64,000 bases of DNA from Paracidovorax konjaci (GTDB lineage Bacteria > Pseudomonadota > Gammaproteobacteria > Burkholderiales > Burkholderiaceae_C), in contig NZ_FOMQ01000004.1 of the NCBI RefSeq assembly GCF_900112675.1, positions 310,001 through 374,000 on the forward strand, in the 5' to 3' direction. Under the pieces are notes generated by a model that did not search any database, was not told where the DNA came from, and saw only the letters and a list, made by a program, of their open reading frames with translations. A program made the translations under genes and the position numbers. Each line of letters starts with the position of its first letter. The stretch's first letter is position 1. Positions 1 through 9,725 of the stretch are shown here, piece after piece.

Positions 1-564
1 GAATTCGCCGGGCGTGCCGAAGATGCCACCGAGGAAAACCTGCAGGCGCGCATCCGCGGCACCCTGCTCATGGCGCTGTCGAACAAGTTCGGCGCCATCG
101 CGCTGACCACGGGCAACAAGAGCGAAATGGCCACGGGCTATTGCACCCTCTATGGCGACATGGCCGGCGGCTTCGCGGTCATCAAGGACGTCGCGAAGAC
201 CGCCGTGTACGGACTGGCCCGCTGGCGCAACGACAACGATCCGTTCGGCACCGGCGCAGCGCCGATTCCGGAGCGCATCATCACCCGGCCGCCCAGCGCC
301 GAACTGCGCCCCGACCAGAAAGACCAGGACAGCCTGCCGCCCTACGAAGTGCTCGACGCCATCGTCGCGCGCTACATGGAGAACGACGAGCCGATCGAGT
401 CCATCGTCGCCGCGGGTTACGCTGCCGCGGATGTCGAGCGCGTGACCCGGCTCATCCAGATCAACGAGTACAAGCGCCGCCAGGCCCCTGTCGGGATCCG
501 CGTGACACCACGCAGCTTCGGCAAGGACTGGCGCTACCCGATCACCAACCGTTTCCGGGCCTGA
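1..564 (+). CDS. nadE: NAD+ synthetase, C-terminal part (5' end outside window)
   Basis: The reading frame is open from base 1, so this is the last 187 codons of a longer gene. NadE amidates nicotinic acid adenine dinucleotide to NAD+ with ATP in the cytosol. The fragment carries synthetase-domain signatures: ALTTGNKSE near fragment residues 37-45 and [16 protein letters not shown] soon after, which belong to the ATP/NaAD-binding fold, and an Arg/Lys-rich C-terminus ([18 protein letters not shown]) typical of the long glutamine-dependent form. Whether the N-terminal glutaminase (nitrilase-like) domain is present cannot be seen. glnB follows 192 bp downstream on the same strand, a frequent neighbour pair in Burkholderiales. 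Confidence 0.93.
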   Translation, partial: EFAGRAEDATEENLQARIRGTLLMALSNKFGAIALTTGNKSEMATGYCTLYGDMAGGFAVIKDVAKTAVYGLARWRNDNDPFGTGAAPIPERIITRPPSAELRPDQKDQDSLPPYEVLDAIVARYMENDEPIESIVAAGYAAADVERVTRLIQINEYKRRQAPVGIRVTPRSFGKDWRYPITNRFRA

Positions 565-714
565 AACGGATCGGCCTTCCACCGCATAACACCGTCGGTT
601 CGCCCTGCCGTGCTGCAGCACGGGCCGCGGCCCCCGGATCGTTGTGCGGCGGATGCCGAGCCGTTTGATGGCCCGGAGCAACCCTTCCGCCGCGCAAGCG
701 GGCCATCGCCCTGA

Positions 715-1095
<381 letters not shown>

Positions 1096-1176
1096 ATCCC
1101 CGGGCACAGTCCACTTCGCTCCGCGGGCCGGTCGGAGCGCACGGCACCGGCAGGCAGCGCTGCCGGCATGCACGGC

Positions 1177-1770
1177 TCAGATGACCGCGCGCAGCGAGGG
1201 CGTCTCCCGCCGGGTGCCGGCGGCTTCCACCAGGCCCCGCAGCAACGTGGCGACATCGTTGCCCACCGACAGCAGGCCCATCTGCCAGTCGCTCATCAGG
1301 CCGGACCGGACGCTGTGGTCCAGGAAGGCCAGCAGGCCATCGTAGTAGGCGTCCACGTTGAGCAGCCCCAGCGGCTTGTCGTGGTAGCCGAGCTGCCGCC
1401 ACGTCCAGACCTCGAACAACTCCTCGAAGGTGCCGATCCCGCCGGGCAGGGCAAGGAACGCGTCGCAGCGTTCTGCCATCAAGGCCTTGCGCTCGTGCAT
1501 CGTGGTCACGATGTGCAATTCATCGCAGGCCTGGTTGGCGAGTTCCTTGTCCACCAGGGCCTGCGGAATCACGCCCACCACCCGGCCACCGGCACGCCGG
1601 GTCGCTTCGGCCACGGTGCCCATCAGACCGCTGCGGCCGCCGCCGTAGACGAGTTGACCGCCATGGCGGCCGATCCAGTCGCCCACCGCTTCGGCCGCAC
1701 CGGCGAAGGCGGGGTTCTCGCCATGGCGCGAGCCCAGGTATACACAGATCGAAAAAGCAGGTTCGGTCAT
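1177..1770 (-). CDS. LOG-family protein (TIGR00730, Rossmann fold nucleotide-binding)
   Basis: A 197-residue protein of the LOG/lysine decarboxylase-like family. Family members hydrolyse cytokinin riboside 5'-monophosphates or other nucleoside monophosphates to base plus ribose phosphate; the bacterial role is often unclear. The two diagnostic motifs are present: GGGRSGLMG (residues 44-52) and PGGIGTFEE (109-117), which build the active site. The frame extends further upstream, but the ATG at 1770 starts exactly at the family's N-terminus (MTEPAFSICVYLGS) and overlaps the dgkA stop in an ATGA (1767-1770), so translation is probably coupled to dgkA. No signal peptide. The substrate cannot be told from the sequence. 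Confidence 0.88.
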   Translation of the reverse strand: MTEPAFSICVYLGSRHGENPAFAGAAEAVGDWIGRHGGQLVYGGGRSGLMGTVAEATRRAGGRVVGVIPQALVDKELANQACDELHIVTTMHERKALMAERCDAFLALPGGIGTFEELFEVWTWRQLGYHDKPLGLLNVDAYYDGLLAFLDHSVRSGLMSDWQMGLLSVGNDVATLLRGLVEAAGTRRETPSLRAVI

Positions 1771-2159
1771 CCAGAAAACCTTTGAAACAATGCCGCGCCC
1801 CAGACGCCTGCGCACAGCAGCAGGCTCAGCAGCACGGCGGCGCTGCCCATATCCTTGGCGCGCTTCGACAGCGCATGCCATTCCGGCCCGACGCGGTCGA
1901 TCGCGGCCTCCACGGCCGAATTGAGCAGTTCGGTGATCAGCACCAGCACCACCACGGCGATCAGCAAGGCCATTTCCATCCAGTTGCGGCCCACCCAGAC
2001 CGACAGCGGCAGCAATACGGCGGCGAGGATCGCTTCCAGCCGGAAGGCCTTCTCGGTCCAGCCGGCCGCCAACCCATTCCAGGAATGGGCCGCGGCATGT
2101 CGCAGCCTGTGCAGGCCTCGGCGGGACTTGTGGGGATTGTCGAAAATCGGCGCGGTCAT
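1767..2159 (-). CDS. dgkA: Diacylglycerol kinase
   Basis: A 130-residue integral membrane lipid kinase; DgkA returns diacylglycerol, made by membrane-derived oligosaccharide synthesis and similar reactions, to phosphatidic acid. Three hydrophobic segments are visible (about residues 42-56, 62-79 and 105-124). The family signature runs from TELLNSAVEAAIDR (76-89) to KRAKDMGSAAV (99-109), with the catalytic Glu and the ELLNxAxE and KxxKDxxSAAV residues intact. The ATG at 2159 is chosen over upstream in-frame starts because it matches the usual family length. It overlaps the downstream LOG gene by 4 bp. Confidence 0.92.
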   Translation of the reverse strand: MTAPIFDNPHKSRRGLHRLRHAAAHSWNGLAAGWTEKAFRLEAILAAVLLPLSVWVGRNWMEMALLIAVVVLVLITELLNSAVEAAIDRVGPEWHALSKRAKDMGSAAVLLSLLLCAGVWGAALFQRFSG

Positions 2160-2254
2160 GGATGTGGGCCGTTGGAGCATTCTGTCCCCGCGCGTGACGG
2201 TGCCGGGACAGTGGAAATGATGGGCGGGCAGGGCGCTTTGGGCAGGGCCCGGAA

Positions 2255-2800
2255 TCAGGCCTGCACCAGGCGGGTGCCCGCCCACGCGTCGTGCCAGAAC
2301 TGCCGTTGCGGATGGAAGCGGCTGAGCAATGCCCACACCGCCACCCAGCCAAGGGTGAGCACCGTGATCTCCCCGGCGCCCAGGCCCAGCGGGCCGACGA
2401 TTGCCAGAGGAGGCAGGAACCACATCCAGCTGAGCACGTAGCGCCACAGCGCGCGCCGCTGCGTCACGGGGGCCCCCGCCTTGTCCCGCAGCCGGATATG
2501 CCAGGTTTTCATGGCGAGGGTCTGGCCCTTCGCCCAGAACCAGGTGAAGTAAATCCCGAAGACCACGAAGAGGAACCCCATGCGGATCGCGCGGTGGTCG
2601 AGCGCATGGCGCGACTGGCTGAGCGAATCGAAGAGGTAGCCCGCGATGAAGACGACCCCGAACATCAGGATGCCCTCATACATCCAGCAGGCCATCCGCC
2701 GGCGCAGCGAAGGCGTCCGGAAGTTCTGATGGGGCTGTGCGCCGACGTCGCCGGGGGAGGCGGAGGCAGGGACGGGGCCGTGGTGCGTCGTGGAAGGCAT
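2255..2800 (-). CDS. RDD family membrane protein
   Basis: A 181-residue inner membrane protein of the RDD family, named for conserved Arg-Asp-Asp residues; functions are poorly defined. The N-terminal 30 residues are polar and Pro/Ser-rich, followed by the conserved entry PSLRRRMACWMYEGI and hydrophobic stretches at about 41-58, 74-89, 119-137 and 145-160. The family segment KGQTLAMKTWHIRLRD (91-106) is present. The gene begins 7 bp after the DUF3106 stop, so it is likely co-transcribed with the sigma factor, DUF3619 and DUF3106 genes upstream. Confidence 0.82.
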   Translation of the reverse strand: MPSTTHHGPVPASASPGDVGAQPHQNFRTPSLRRRMACWMYEGILMFGVVFIAGYLFDSLSQSRHALDHRAIRMGFLFVVFGIYFTWFWAKGQTLAMKTWHIRLRDKAGAPVTQRRALWRYVLSWMWFLPPLAIVGPLGLGAGEITVLTLGWVAVWALLSRFHPQRQFWHDAWAGTRLVQA

Positions 2801-2807
2801 CCGGCGA

Positions 2808-3677
2808 TTATTGCGGCGGATGTACCGGTTCGTTGTTCCGCGTCTCGGGCACCGCGGCTGGAATCGGCGCCGGCGGCTCGGAGGACAGCGGGGGCAGCGG
2901 GGCGGGCACCGCTGTCGGCACGGGCACCGGGAGGGTTTCCACCACCGAGGGGGCGATGGTGGGTGCGCTGGCTGGAGCGGGCGGCACGAGCACGGGCAGC
3001 GCCTGCATCGGGTGGGCGGCTGGCGGGGCCGGAATCTTGGGGGCGTTGGCCCGGTTGGCCGCGGTGGCGGCCGCCGGCACGCGGGCCAGCTTGCGCGTCG
3101 GAACGGGGCGGATCGCCGTTGCGGCACCGGTGGGCTTGGGGGCCGCACGCGCTGCCAGCTGCTTTTTCTCTTCCTCGCTCAGGGCGAGATACGCTTCCCA
3201 CTGCGCACGCTTGTCGTCGACGGCCAGCTTGTTGGTGAGTGCATAGTTGAGCCGCGCCTGGCTGCGCTGCTGGCCGCTCAGATTGGCCCAGTCGGTGATG
3301 CGCGCCAGGAGCTTTTCCTGCTCGTGGGGCGACAGGGTGGGAAACGTCGCCGCCAGCGTGAGCCAATGGCGCTTCTGCGCTTCGCTCATGGTGGGCCAGC
3401 GATCGACCAGTGGGCGGAGGGCATGCTTCTGCGCCGTCGTGAGGCTGCTCCAGTCCGGGCCCGTTCCGGCGCCGTCGGGGTCAGGGGTCGCCGGCCGGAC
3501 TTCCTGGCCGCGTGCCGTGTGCTTGCTGGCGAGGGCCTCGGCAGGCACCGGGGTGCTGGGCGCCATGCCTGCCTGCCTCCAGGCCTGCCAGCCCACGGCC
3601 GAGAGCACGCCCAGCAATGCAAAAGCCAGCACGGCGGCTGGCATCAGTCGAGAGGCGGCGAGCGGGGCAGTGGGCAT
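2808..3677 (-). CDS. DUF3106-domain protein, membrane-anchored
   Basis: A 289-residue protein with one hydrophobic N-terminal segment (about residues 9-30), either an uncleaved anchor or signal peptide, so most of it should be periplasmic. A DUF3106 region follows (about 74-175) with repeated WxxLTxxQKxxLxPLxxxW-like units: WSSLTTAQKHALRPLVDRW, then the HWLTLAATFPTLSPHEQEKL segment and WANLSGQQRSQAR. The last 100 residues are Pro/Ala/Val-rich and low in complexity. DUF3106 proteins commonly sit beside ECF sigma factors in beta- and gammaproteobacteria; their role is unknown. The gene starts 11 bp after DUF3619 ends. Confidence 0.82.
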   Translation of the reverse strand: MPTAPLAASRLMPAAVLAFALLGVLSAVGWQAWRQAGMAPSTPVPAEALASKHTARGQEVRPATPDPDGAGTGPDWSSLTTAQKHALRPLVDRWPTMSEAQKRHWLTLAATFPTLSPHEQEKLLARITDWANLSGQQRSQARLNYALTNKLAVDDKRAQWEAYLALSEEEKKQLAARAAPKPTGAATAIRPVPTRKLARVPAAATAANRANAPKIPAPPAAHPMQALPVLVPPAPASAPTIAPSVVETLPVPVPTAVPAPLPPLSSEPPAPIPAAVPETRNNEPVHPPQ

Positions 3678-3688
3678 GCAGAGAGATG

Positions 3689-4153
3689 TCAGCGGTTTGG
3701 CGCCTGTGCGGAGGTCTTGAGGAACTGCAGGAAGCCCGGGTCGGCATAGGCCGACGGAGGAAGGTCATCGGTCAGCAAGGCGGCATCCACCTCGGCCACT
3801 TCGTTCACGCCCTTTTCGTCCTGGGCGACATTGATGACGACCAGGCCGACCAGCAGCGCGGTCAGCGGAATGGCTGACACCAGTGCGCGCCACCAGTTCC
3901 CACCCTCACCACCCCAACCGAGAGAGGCGCTGCTTCCTCGCCCCAGAACGGTCGTTGCCGCCGCGGCCTGCCGAACCGGCACAGCCGCCACCTTCTTGCG
4001 GCGTGCCACGGCCTGGACGCGCGCTGCGCGCAGCCGCTCCGAAAAGTCGTAGGGCATCTCGGCCGTTCCCTCGGACAGGCGCGCGGTGAGACGCCGGGCA
4101 AAACGCTCTGCAGCAGCTTCGCTGGTAGACAGGGTCTGGGGACTGGAGTTCAT
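3689..4153 (-). CDS. DUF3619 protein, putative anti-sigma-like membrane protein
   Basis: A 154-residue protein of the DUF3619 family. Residues 1-90 are polar and basic (RFARRLTARLSEG, RAARVQAVARRKKV), one transmembrane segment lies at about 91-110 (ALVSAIPLTALLVGLVVINVA), and the last 40 residues are acidic and should be periplasmic. The N-in single-TM layout, coupled to a sigma factor by an ATGA overlap (4150-4153), is the arrangement of an anti-sigma factor. No zinc-binding HxxxCxxC motif is visible, so anti-sigma function is an inference from context only. Confidence 0.8.
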   Translation of the reverse strand: MNSSPQTLSTSEAAAERFARRLTARLSEGTAEMPYDFSERLRAARVQAVARRKKVAAVPVRQAAAATTVLGRGSSASLGWGGEGGNWWRALVSAIPLTALLVGLVVINVAQDEKGVNEVAEVDAALLTDDLPPSAYADPGFLQFLKTSAQAPNR

Positions 4154-4719
4154 AGTTCGATTCCTTTGGCCTTCAGTGCTTTGCTGAGGGTCTGAACGGC
4201 TCGGAAACAATGCGTCTTGACGCTGCCTTCTGAGCAACCCATAGCCGCAGCCGTTTCAGCAACATCCATTTCTTCCCAGTAACGCATCAAAAACGCCTCC
4301 CGTTGACGAGGTGGCAACTCCTGGATTTCTGCTTCGATATCCCGGAAAACCTGCGCACGGCGTGCCAGGTCTTCAGTGCTCTGCGTGGTTTGCGAATTTT
4401 CCGGGCCCGAGTAGGCCTCGAGGAGGTCGAAGTCGTCGCCATCGTCGCCAGGCCCCTCGAAATCGCTCATGCTGGAAAAAAGAGCGTTTCTGGTTTTCTG
4501 CCGTCGAAACCAATCCAATGTGCAATTCGACAAAATGCGCTGGAACAACATCGGCAACTCGGCCGGCGGCTTGTCGCCGTAGTGCTCGGCCAGTTTGAGC
4601 ATGCTGTCCTGCACGATGTCCAATGCGGCTTCCTCGTTGCGGACGTGGTAGAGCGAGCGCTTGAAAGCACGCTTTTCCACGCTTTTGAGAAAGTCGGACA
4701 GTTCTTGTTCGGTCGCCAA
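4150..4719 (-). CDS. ECF-type RNA polymerase sigma factor
   Basis: A 189-residue sigma-70 family protein with regions 2 and 4 only, the ECF pattern. Region 2 spans about residues 8-75 (EEAALDIVQDSMLKLAEHY, then ILSNCTLDWFRRQKTR, the -10 recognition helix). An acidic linker (FEGPGDDGDDFDLLEAY) separates it from region 4 (about 125-180), with LPPRQREAFLMRYWEEMD and the helix-turn-helix AETAAAMGCSEGSVKTHCFRA. The first in-frame start is TTG at 4719; no ATG or GTG gives the full domain, so a TTG start is likely. It heads the operon with DUF3619, DUF3106 and RDD genes. The regulon is unknown. Confidence 0.9.
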   Translation of the reverse strand: MATEQELSDFLKSVEKRAFKRSLYHVRNEEAALDIVQDSMLKLAEHYGDKPPAELPMLFQRILSNCTLDWFRRQKTRNALFSSMSDFEGPGDDGDDFDLLEAYSGPENSQTTQSTEDLARRAQVFRDIEAEIQELPPRQREAFLMRYWEEMDVAETAAAMGCSEGSVKTHCFRAVQTLSKALKAKGIEL

Positions 4720-5006
4720 GAGATGTAGAGGCCCATCAGGGCGGAGAAAGCCGCGGACGGCGCAGGGCAGACAATCTGCAGATGGCGCGCATTATTGCAC
4801 TGGCGCGATGTTTTTTGGATTCTGCACTCCGCTTGTCGAGCGGGGGTGCCATAATCCGCGCTGCAATTCAAAAGGCAAACGGGTCCCGGTCCGGCGCAGT
4901 CATCATCTCGCCCATGGCCGAGGCCTCAAGTTCCGAGCCGGCTCCACAAGGGTCGCAGCGAGGGGCACCCTAGGTTTTTCGTCAGAGAAATTCACAAAGG
5001 TTGATC
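4720..5006. promoter_or_regulatory. Divergent intergenic region between sigma factor and ilvB
   Basis: This 287-bp gap must hold promoters for the leftward sigma operon and the rightward ilv operon. A CATAAT (4850-4855) could be a -10 element for ilvB, but no convincing -35 lies 16-18 bp upstream. AAAGG (4996-5000) is the ilvB ribosome binding site. I see no Leu/Ile/Val-rich leader peptide followed by a terminator, so classical attenuation upstream of ilvB is not supported. Confidence 0.4.
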
Positions 5007-6809
5007 ATGGAAATTTCCAAGGCCGAGCTTTCATCGGCAACCGCCGCCGCGCAGGCCGCAACCCCCCCCTCCAGTGCATCCCACGCCCATCCAGATCTGA
5101 TGGGATCAGAAATCCTCATCAAGTCCTTGCAGGCCGAAGGGGTGCAGTACATCTGGGGTTACCCAGGTGGGGCGGTGCTGTACATCTACGATGCGCTCTA
5201 CAAGCAAGACACCATCCAGCATGTGCTGGTGCGGCATGAGCAGGCCGCGGTGCATGCCGCAGATGGCTATGCGAGAGCGACTGGCAATGTAGGCGTTGCG
5301 TTGGTGACTTCCGGCCCCGGCTTGACGAATGCCGTGACGGGCATTGCCACGGCTTACATGGATTCCATCCCGATGGTCATCGTCTCTGGCCAAGTGCCTA
5401 CGCCCGCGATCGGGCTGGACGCCTTCCAGGAGTGCGATACCGTGGGCATCACCCGGCCGATCGTGAAGCACAACTTCCTTGTGAAGGACGCTCGCGATCT
5501 CGCGGCGACCATGAAGAAGGCTTTTCACATCGCTCGCACCGGCCGTCCTGGCCCGGTCGTGGTCGATATACCGAAGGACGTGTCTTTCAAGAAAGTGCCT
5601 TACCACGGCTATCCCCAGACCGTGGAGATGCGTTCCTACAATCCGGTCCGTAAGGGCCACGGTGGGCAGATTCGCAAGGCACTGCAGTTGCTCCTGGCTG
5701 CGAAACGGCCCTACATTTATACCGGTGGCGGTGTGTTGCTAGGAAATGCCACGCAGGAATTGCGAACCCTGGTGGACATGCTGGGGTATCCGGTCACGAA
5801 CACTCTTATGGGGCTGGGCGCCTATCCCGCGAGTTCACCGAAATTCCTGGGCATGCTGGGCATGCATGGAACCATCGAAGCCAACAACGCGATGCAGAAC
5901 TGCGATGTGCTGCTGGCGGTAGGCGCACGTTTCGATGACCGCGTGATCGGCAATCCGAAGCATTTTGCTCAGAACGATCGCAAGATCATCCATGTCGATA
6001 TCGATCCCTCCAGCATTTCGAAGCGCGTCAAGGTGGACGTTCCCATCGTGGGAGATGTCAAGGACGTGCTGACCGAGCTGATCTCGATGATCCGGGAGTC
6101 TGCTCTTCGCCCCGATGCTGGGGCCTTGGCTTCGTGGTGGGACTCCATCGAAGGTTGGCGCCGTCGGGATTGCCTCAAGTATGACCGGGGCAACCAAGAG
6201 GTCATCAAGCCGCAGTTCGTGGTCGAGACGCTCTGGAACATGACCAAGGATGCCGATACCTACGTCACGTCGGACGTCGGGCAGCACCAGATGTGGGCGG
6301 CACAGTATTACCGGTTCGATGAGCCGCGTCGCTGGATCAATTCCGGAGGTCTTGGAACCATGGGCGTGGGCATTCCTTATGCCATGGGTATCAAGCTGGC
6401 CAAGCCGGAGAGTGAAGTGTTCTGCATCACGGGCGAAGGCTCCGTGCAAATGAACATCCAGGAACTCTCGACCTGCTTGCAGTACAACACTCCCATCAAG
6501 ATTTGCTCGCTCAACAACCGCTATTTGGGGATGGTGCGGCAGTGGCAGGAAATCGAATACTCCGGCCGCTACAGCCACAGCTACATGGACGCGCTTCCCA
6601 ATTTCGTGAAGCTGGCCGAGGCTTATGGCCATGTCGGCCTGTTGATCGAGCGCCCCCAGGATGTGGAGCCCGCACTGCGTGAAGCCCGCAGGCTGAAGGA
6701 CCGGACGGTTTTTCTGGACTTCCGCACGGACCCGACCGAAAACGTGTTTCCCATGGTGCAGGCCGGCAAGGGCATCACCGAAATGCTGTTGGGTTCGGAG
6801 GACCTTTAA
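5007..6809 (+). CDS. ilvB: Acetolactate synthase, large catalytic subunit
   Basis: A 600-residue ThDP enzyme that joins two pyruvates, or pyruvate and 2-ketobutyrate, in the first shared step of valine, leucine and isoleucine synthesis. Visible features: YPGGAVLYIYDAL, the ThDP-activating Glu in RHEQAAVHAADGYARATG (Glu78), SGPGLTNAVTGIATAYMDSIP, and the ThDP/Mg motif GEGS (476-479) ending in LNN about 27 residues later. The motif reads GEG rather than the textbook GDG. The ATG at 5007 is preferred to the in-frame TTG at 5001 because AAAGG is 6 nt from the ATG. The first 30 residues are an Ala/Ser-rich extension. ilvN and ilvC follow on the same strand. Confidence 0.97.
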   Translation: MEISKAELSSATAAAQAATPPSSASHAHPDLMGSEILIKSLQAEGVQYIWGYPGGAVLYIYDALYKQDTIQHVLVRHEQAAVHAADGYARATGNVGVALVTSGPGLTNAVTGIATAYMDSIPMVIVSGQVPTPAIGLDAFQECDTVGITRPIVKHNFLVKDARDLAATMKKAFHIARTGRPGPVVVDIPKDVSFKKVPYHGYPQTVEMRSYNPVRKGHGGQIRKALQLLLAAKRPYIYTGGGVLLGNATQELRTLVDMLGYPVTNTLMGLGAYPASSPKFLGMLGMHGTIEANNAMQNCDVLLAVGARFDDRVIGNPKHFAQNDRKIIHVDIDPSSISKRVKVDVPIVGDVKDVLTELISMIRESALRPDAGALASWWDSIEGWRRRDCLKYDRGNQEVIKPQFVVETLWNMTKDADTYVTSDVGQHQMWAAQYYRFDEPRRWINSGGLGTMGVGIPYAMGIKLAKPESEVFCITGEGSVQMNIQELSTCLQYNTPIKICSLNNRYLGMVRQWQEIEYSGRYSHSYMDALPNFVKLAEAYGHVGLLIERPQDVEPALREARRLKDRTVFLDFRTDPTENVFPMVQAGKGITEMLLGSEDL

Positions 6810-6945
6810 GACACGCTGTGCCGTGCCCGGACCTCTGGTCCGGTTTCTGCCGCCGGTCGGCGGTCATTTATCGACGAATCTATTGCATGCCGAGCCTGGG
6901 ACTTACCGGTTTCAGGGGAGGGCAGCGAAAAGAGGGATCTTTTTC
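6810..6945 (+). other. ilvB-ilvN spacer with two tandem hairpins
   Basis: The spacer holds a 7-bp perfect stem (CCGGACC 6827-6833, GGTCCGG 6837-6843) and a second short one (CCGCC, loop, GGCGG, about 6850-6863), then a less GC-rich stretch and the ilvN ribosome site AGAGGGA (6931-6937). There is no long T-run, so these look like mRNA processing or stability elements rather than a full terminator; this is inference. Confidence 0.45.
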
Positions 6946-8512
<1,567 letters not shown>

Positions 8513-8547
8513 TCTCGTTCCGCCGTCGGCGGTTATGAGATCATGAA

Positions 8548-8578
8548 GAGGCCACCCGCAAGGGTGGCCTTCTTTTTT
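8548..8578 (+). terminator. Intrinsic terminator after ilvC
   Basis: GGCCACCC (8550-8557), a GCAA tetraloop, GGGTGGCC (8562-8569), then TTCTTTTTT. An 8-bp perfect GC stem with a T-run 36 bp after the ilvC stop ends the ilvBNC transcript, so pssA probably has its own promoter in 8579-8689. Confidence 0.9.
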
Positions 8579-8689
8579 GCGGCGGTTCGGCGGCGCCCTC
8601 TAAACTGCCCGCTTTATTTGCCTTGAGCAAACTTATCTTATGAAATTCTTCGCTGGGCGCATGACCATCGGTAATTGGGAGTTGGTGTG

Positions 8690-9523
8690 ATGCACGACGG
8701 CAAAAATGGTGCAGACCATCCTGGTGTAGTGATACGCAAGCGGCGCAAAGGCATCTACATACTGCCGAATCTTTTCACTTTGGCAGCGTTGTTTGGCGGG
8801 TTTTATTCTGTTGTGATGGCCATGAATGGTCGTTTCGACCTCGCGGCCGTGGGTGTCTTCTGCGCCATGGTGCTCGACAGCCTGGACGGACGGGTCGCGC
8901 GGATGACCAATACCCAAAGCGCCTTTGGAGAGCAGATGGATTCGCTCTCGGACATGGTGTCGTTCGGCGCTGCTCCGGCATTGATCGCGTATGAGTGGTC
9001 ATTGAATGGTTTGGGACGTTGGGGGTGGATAGCCGCTTTCGTTTATTGCGCATGCGCGGCACTCCGTCTTGCGCGATTCAACGTCAATACGAGCGTGGTG
9101 GATAAACGGTATTTTCAGGGGCTGCCATCACCTGCCGCCGCGGCATTGGTAGCGGGATTCATCTGGCTGTTGACCGAGCTTGGCATCCAGCGTGGTGTGG
9201 ATGGATGGCTGACATGGTCGCAAATCAGTTGGATCATGTTCGGCTTCACGCTATATGCCGGCCTCACCATGGTGACCAACGTACCGTTTTACAGCTTCAA
9301 GGACATCCACATGAAGCGAAGCGTGCCGTTCGCAACCATCGTCCTTATCGCATTGGGAATCGCGGTGATCAACATCCATCCTCCGACGGTGCTTTTCGGG
9401 GTTTTTGTGCTTTACGGACTCAGCGGCTATGGGGTGTACGCCTGGCGCAAGGCCAAGGGTCAACACAGCAGCGTGATCAGCACTTCAACCGATGAACCTG
9501 ATGAGCGCGGACTGCACAAGTAG
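8690..9523 (+). CDS. pssA: CDP-diacylglycerol-serine O-phosphatidyltransferase
   Basis: A 277-residue membrane enzyme that makes phosphatidylserine, the precursor of phosphatidylethanolamine, from CDP-diacylglycerol and L-serine. The CDP-alcohol phosphatidyltransferase motif DGRVAR...G...D...D runs through residues 66-88 (DGRVARMTNTQSAFGEQMD, then SLSD). About eight hydrophobic segments follow the basic N-terminus RKRRKGIYILPN. A TTG at 8675 is in frame, but GGGAG (8677-8681) lies 8 nt before the ATG at 8690, which is therefore chosen. The position between ilvC and leuA is conserved in many Burkholderiales. Confidence 0.94.
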   Translation: MHDGKNGADHPGVVIRKRRKGIYILPNLFTLAALFGGFYSVVMAMNGRFDLAAVGVFCAMVLDSLDGRVARMTNTQSAFGEQMDSLSDMVSFGAAPALIAYEWSLNGLGRWGWIAAFVYCACAALRLARFNVNTSVVDKRYFQGLPSPAAAALVAGFIWLLTELGIQRGVDGWLTWSQISWIMFGFTLYAGLTMVTNVPFYSFKDIHMKRSVPFATIVLIALGIAVINIHPPTVLFGVFVLYGLSGYGVYAWRKAKGQHSSVISTSTDEPDERGLHK

Positions 9524-9636
9524 GGCAGGCGAATGCCGAAGTGCTTGTGCTAAATTTACCGGCTGTTCTGTAGTGCCGGCTCCCTGCGCTTGCGCCGATC
9601 GATGGAGTTGACCTGACAGACGCAGCTTCCCCAGTG

Positions 9637-9668
9637 GGCCCGTGTGCATGCAGCACCGGGCCTTTTTC
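9637..9668 (+). terminator. Hairpin plus T-run between pssA and leuA
   Basis: GGCCCG (9637-9642) pairs with CGGGCC (9657-9662); inside it GTGC pairs with GCAC after one bulged T, with loop ATGCA. TTTTTCTT follows at 9663-9670. It lies 114 bp after pssA and 57 bp before leuA. It may simply end pssA transcription or may act as a leuA leader terminator (see findings). Confidence 0.72.
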
Positions 9669-9725
9669 TTGGAATCATTATTTGGTTACCAAGACATACC
9701 GATACGAATACCAAAGGAGCACCCC

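Noticed and set aside
4782-4973. 63-codon frame upstream of ilvB as a leader peptide
   Set aside because: Not rich in Leu/Ile/Val in a cluster, and no terminator follows it before ilvB.
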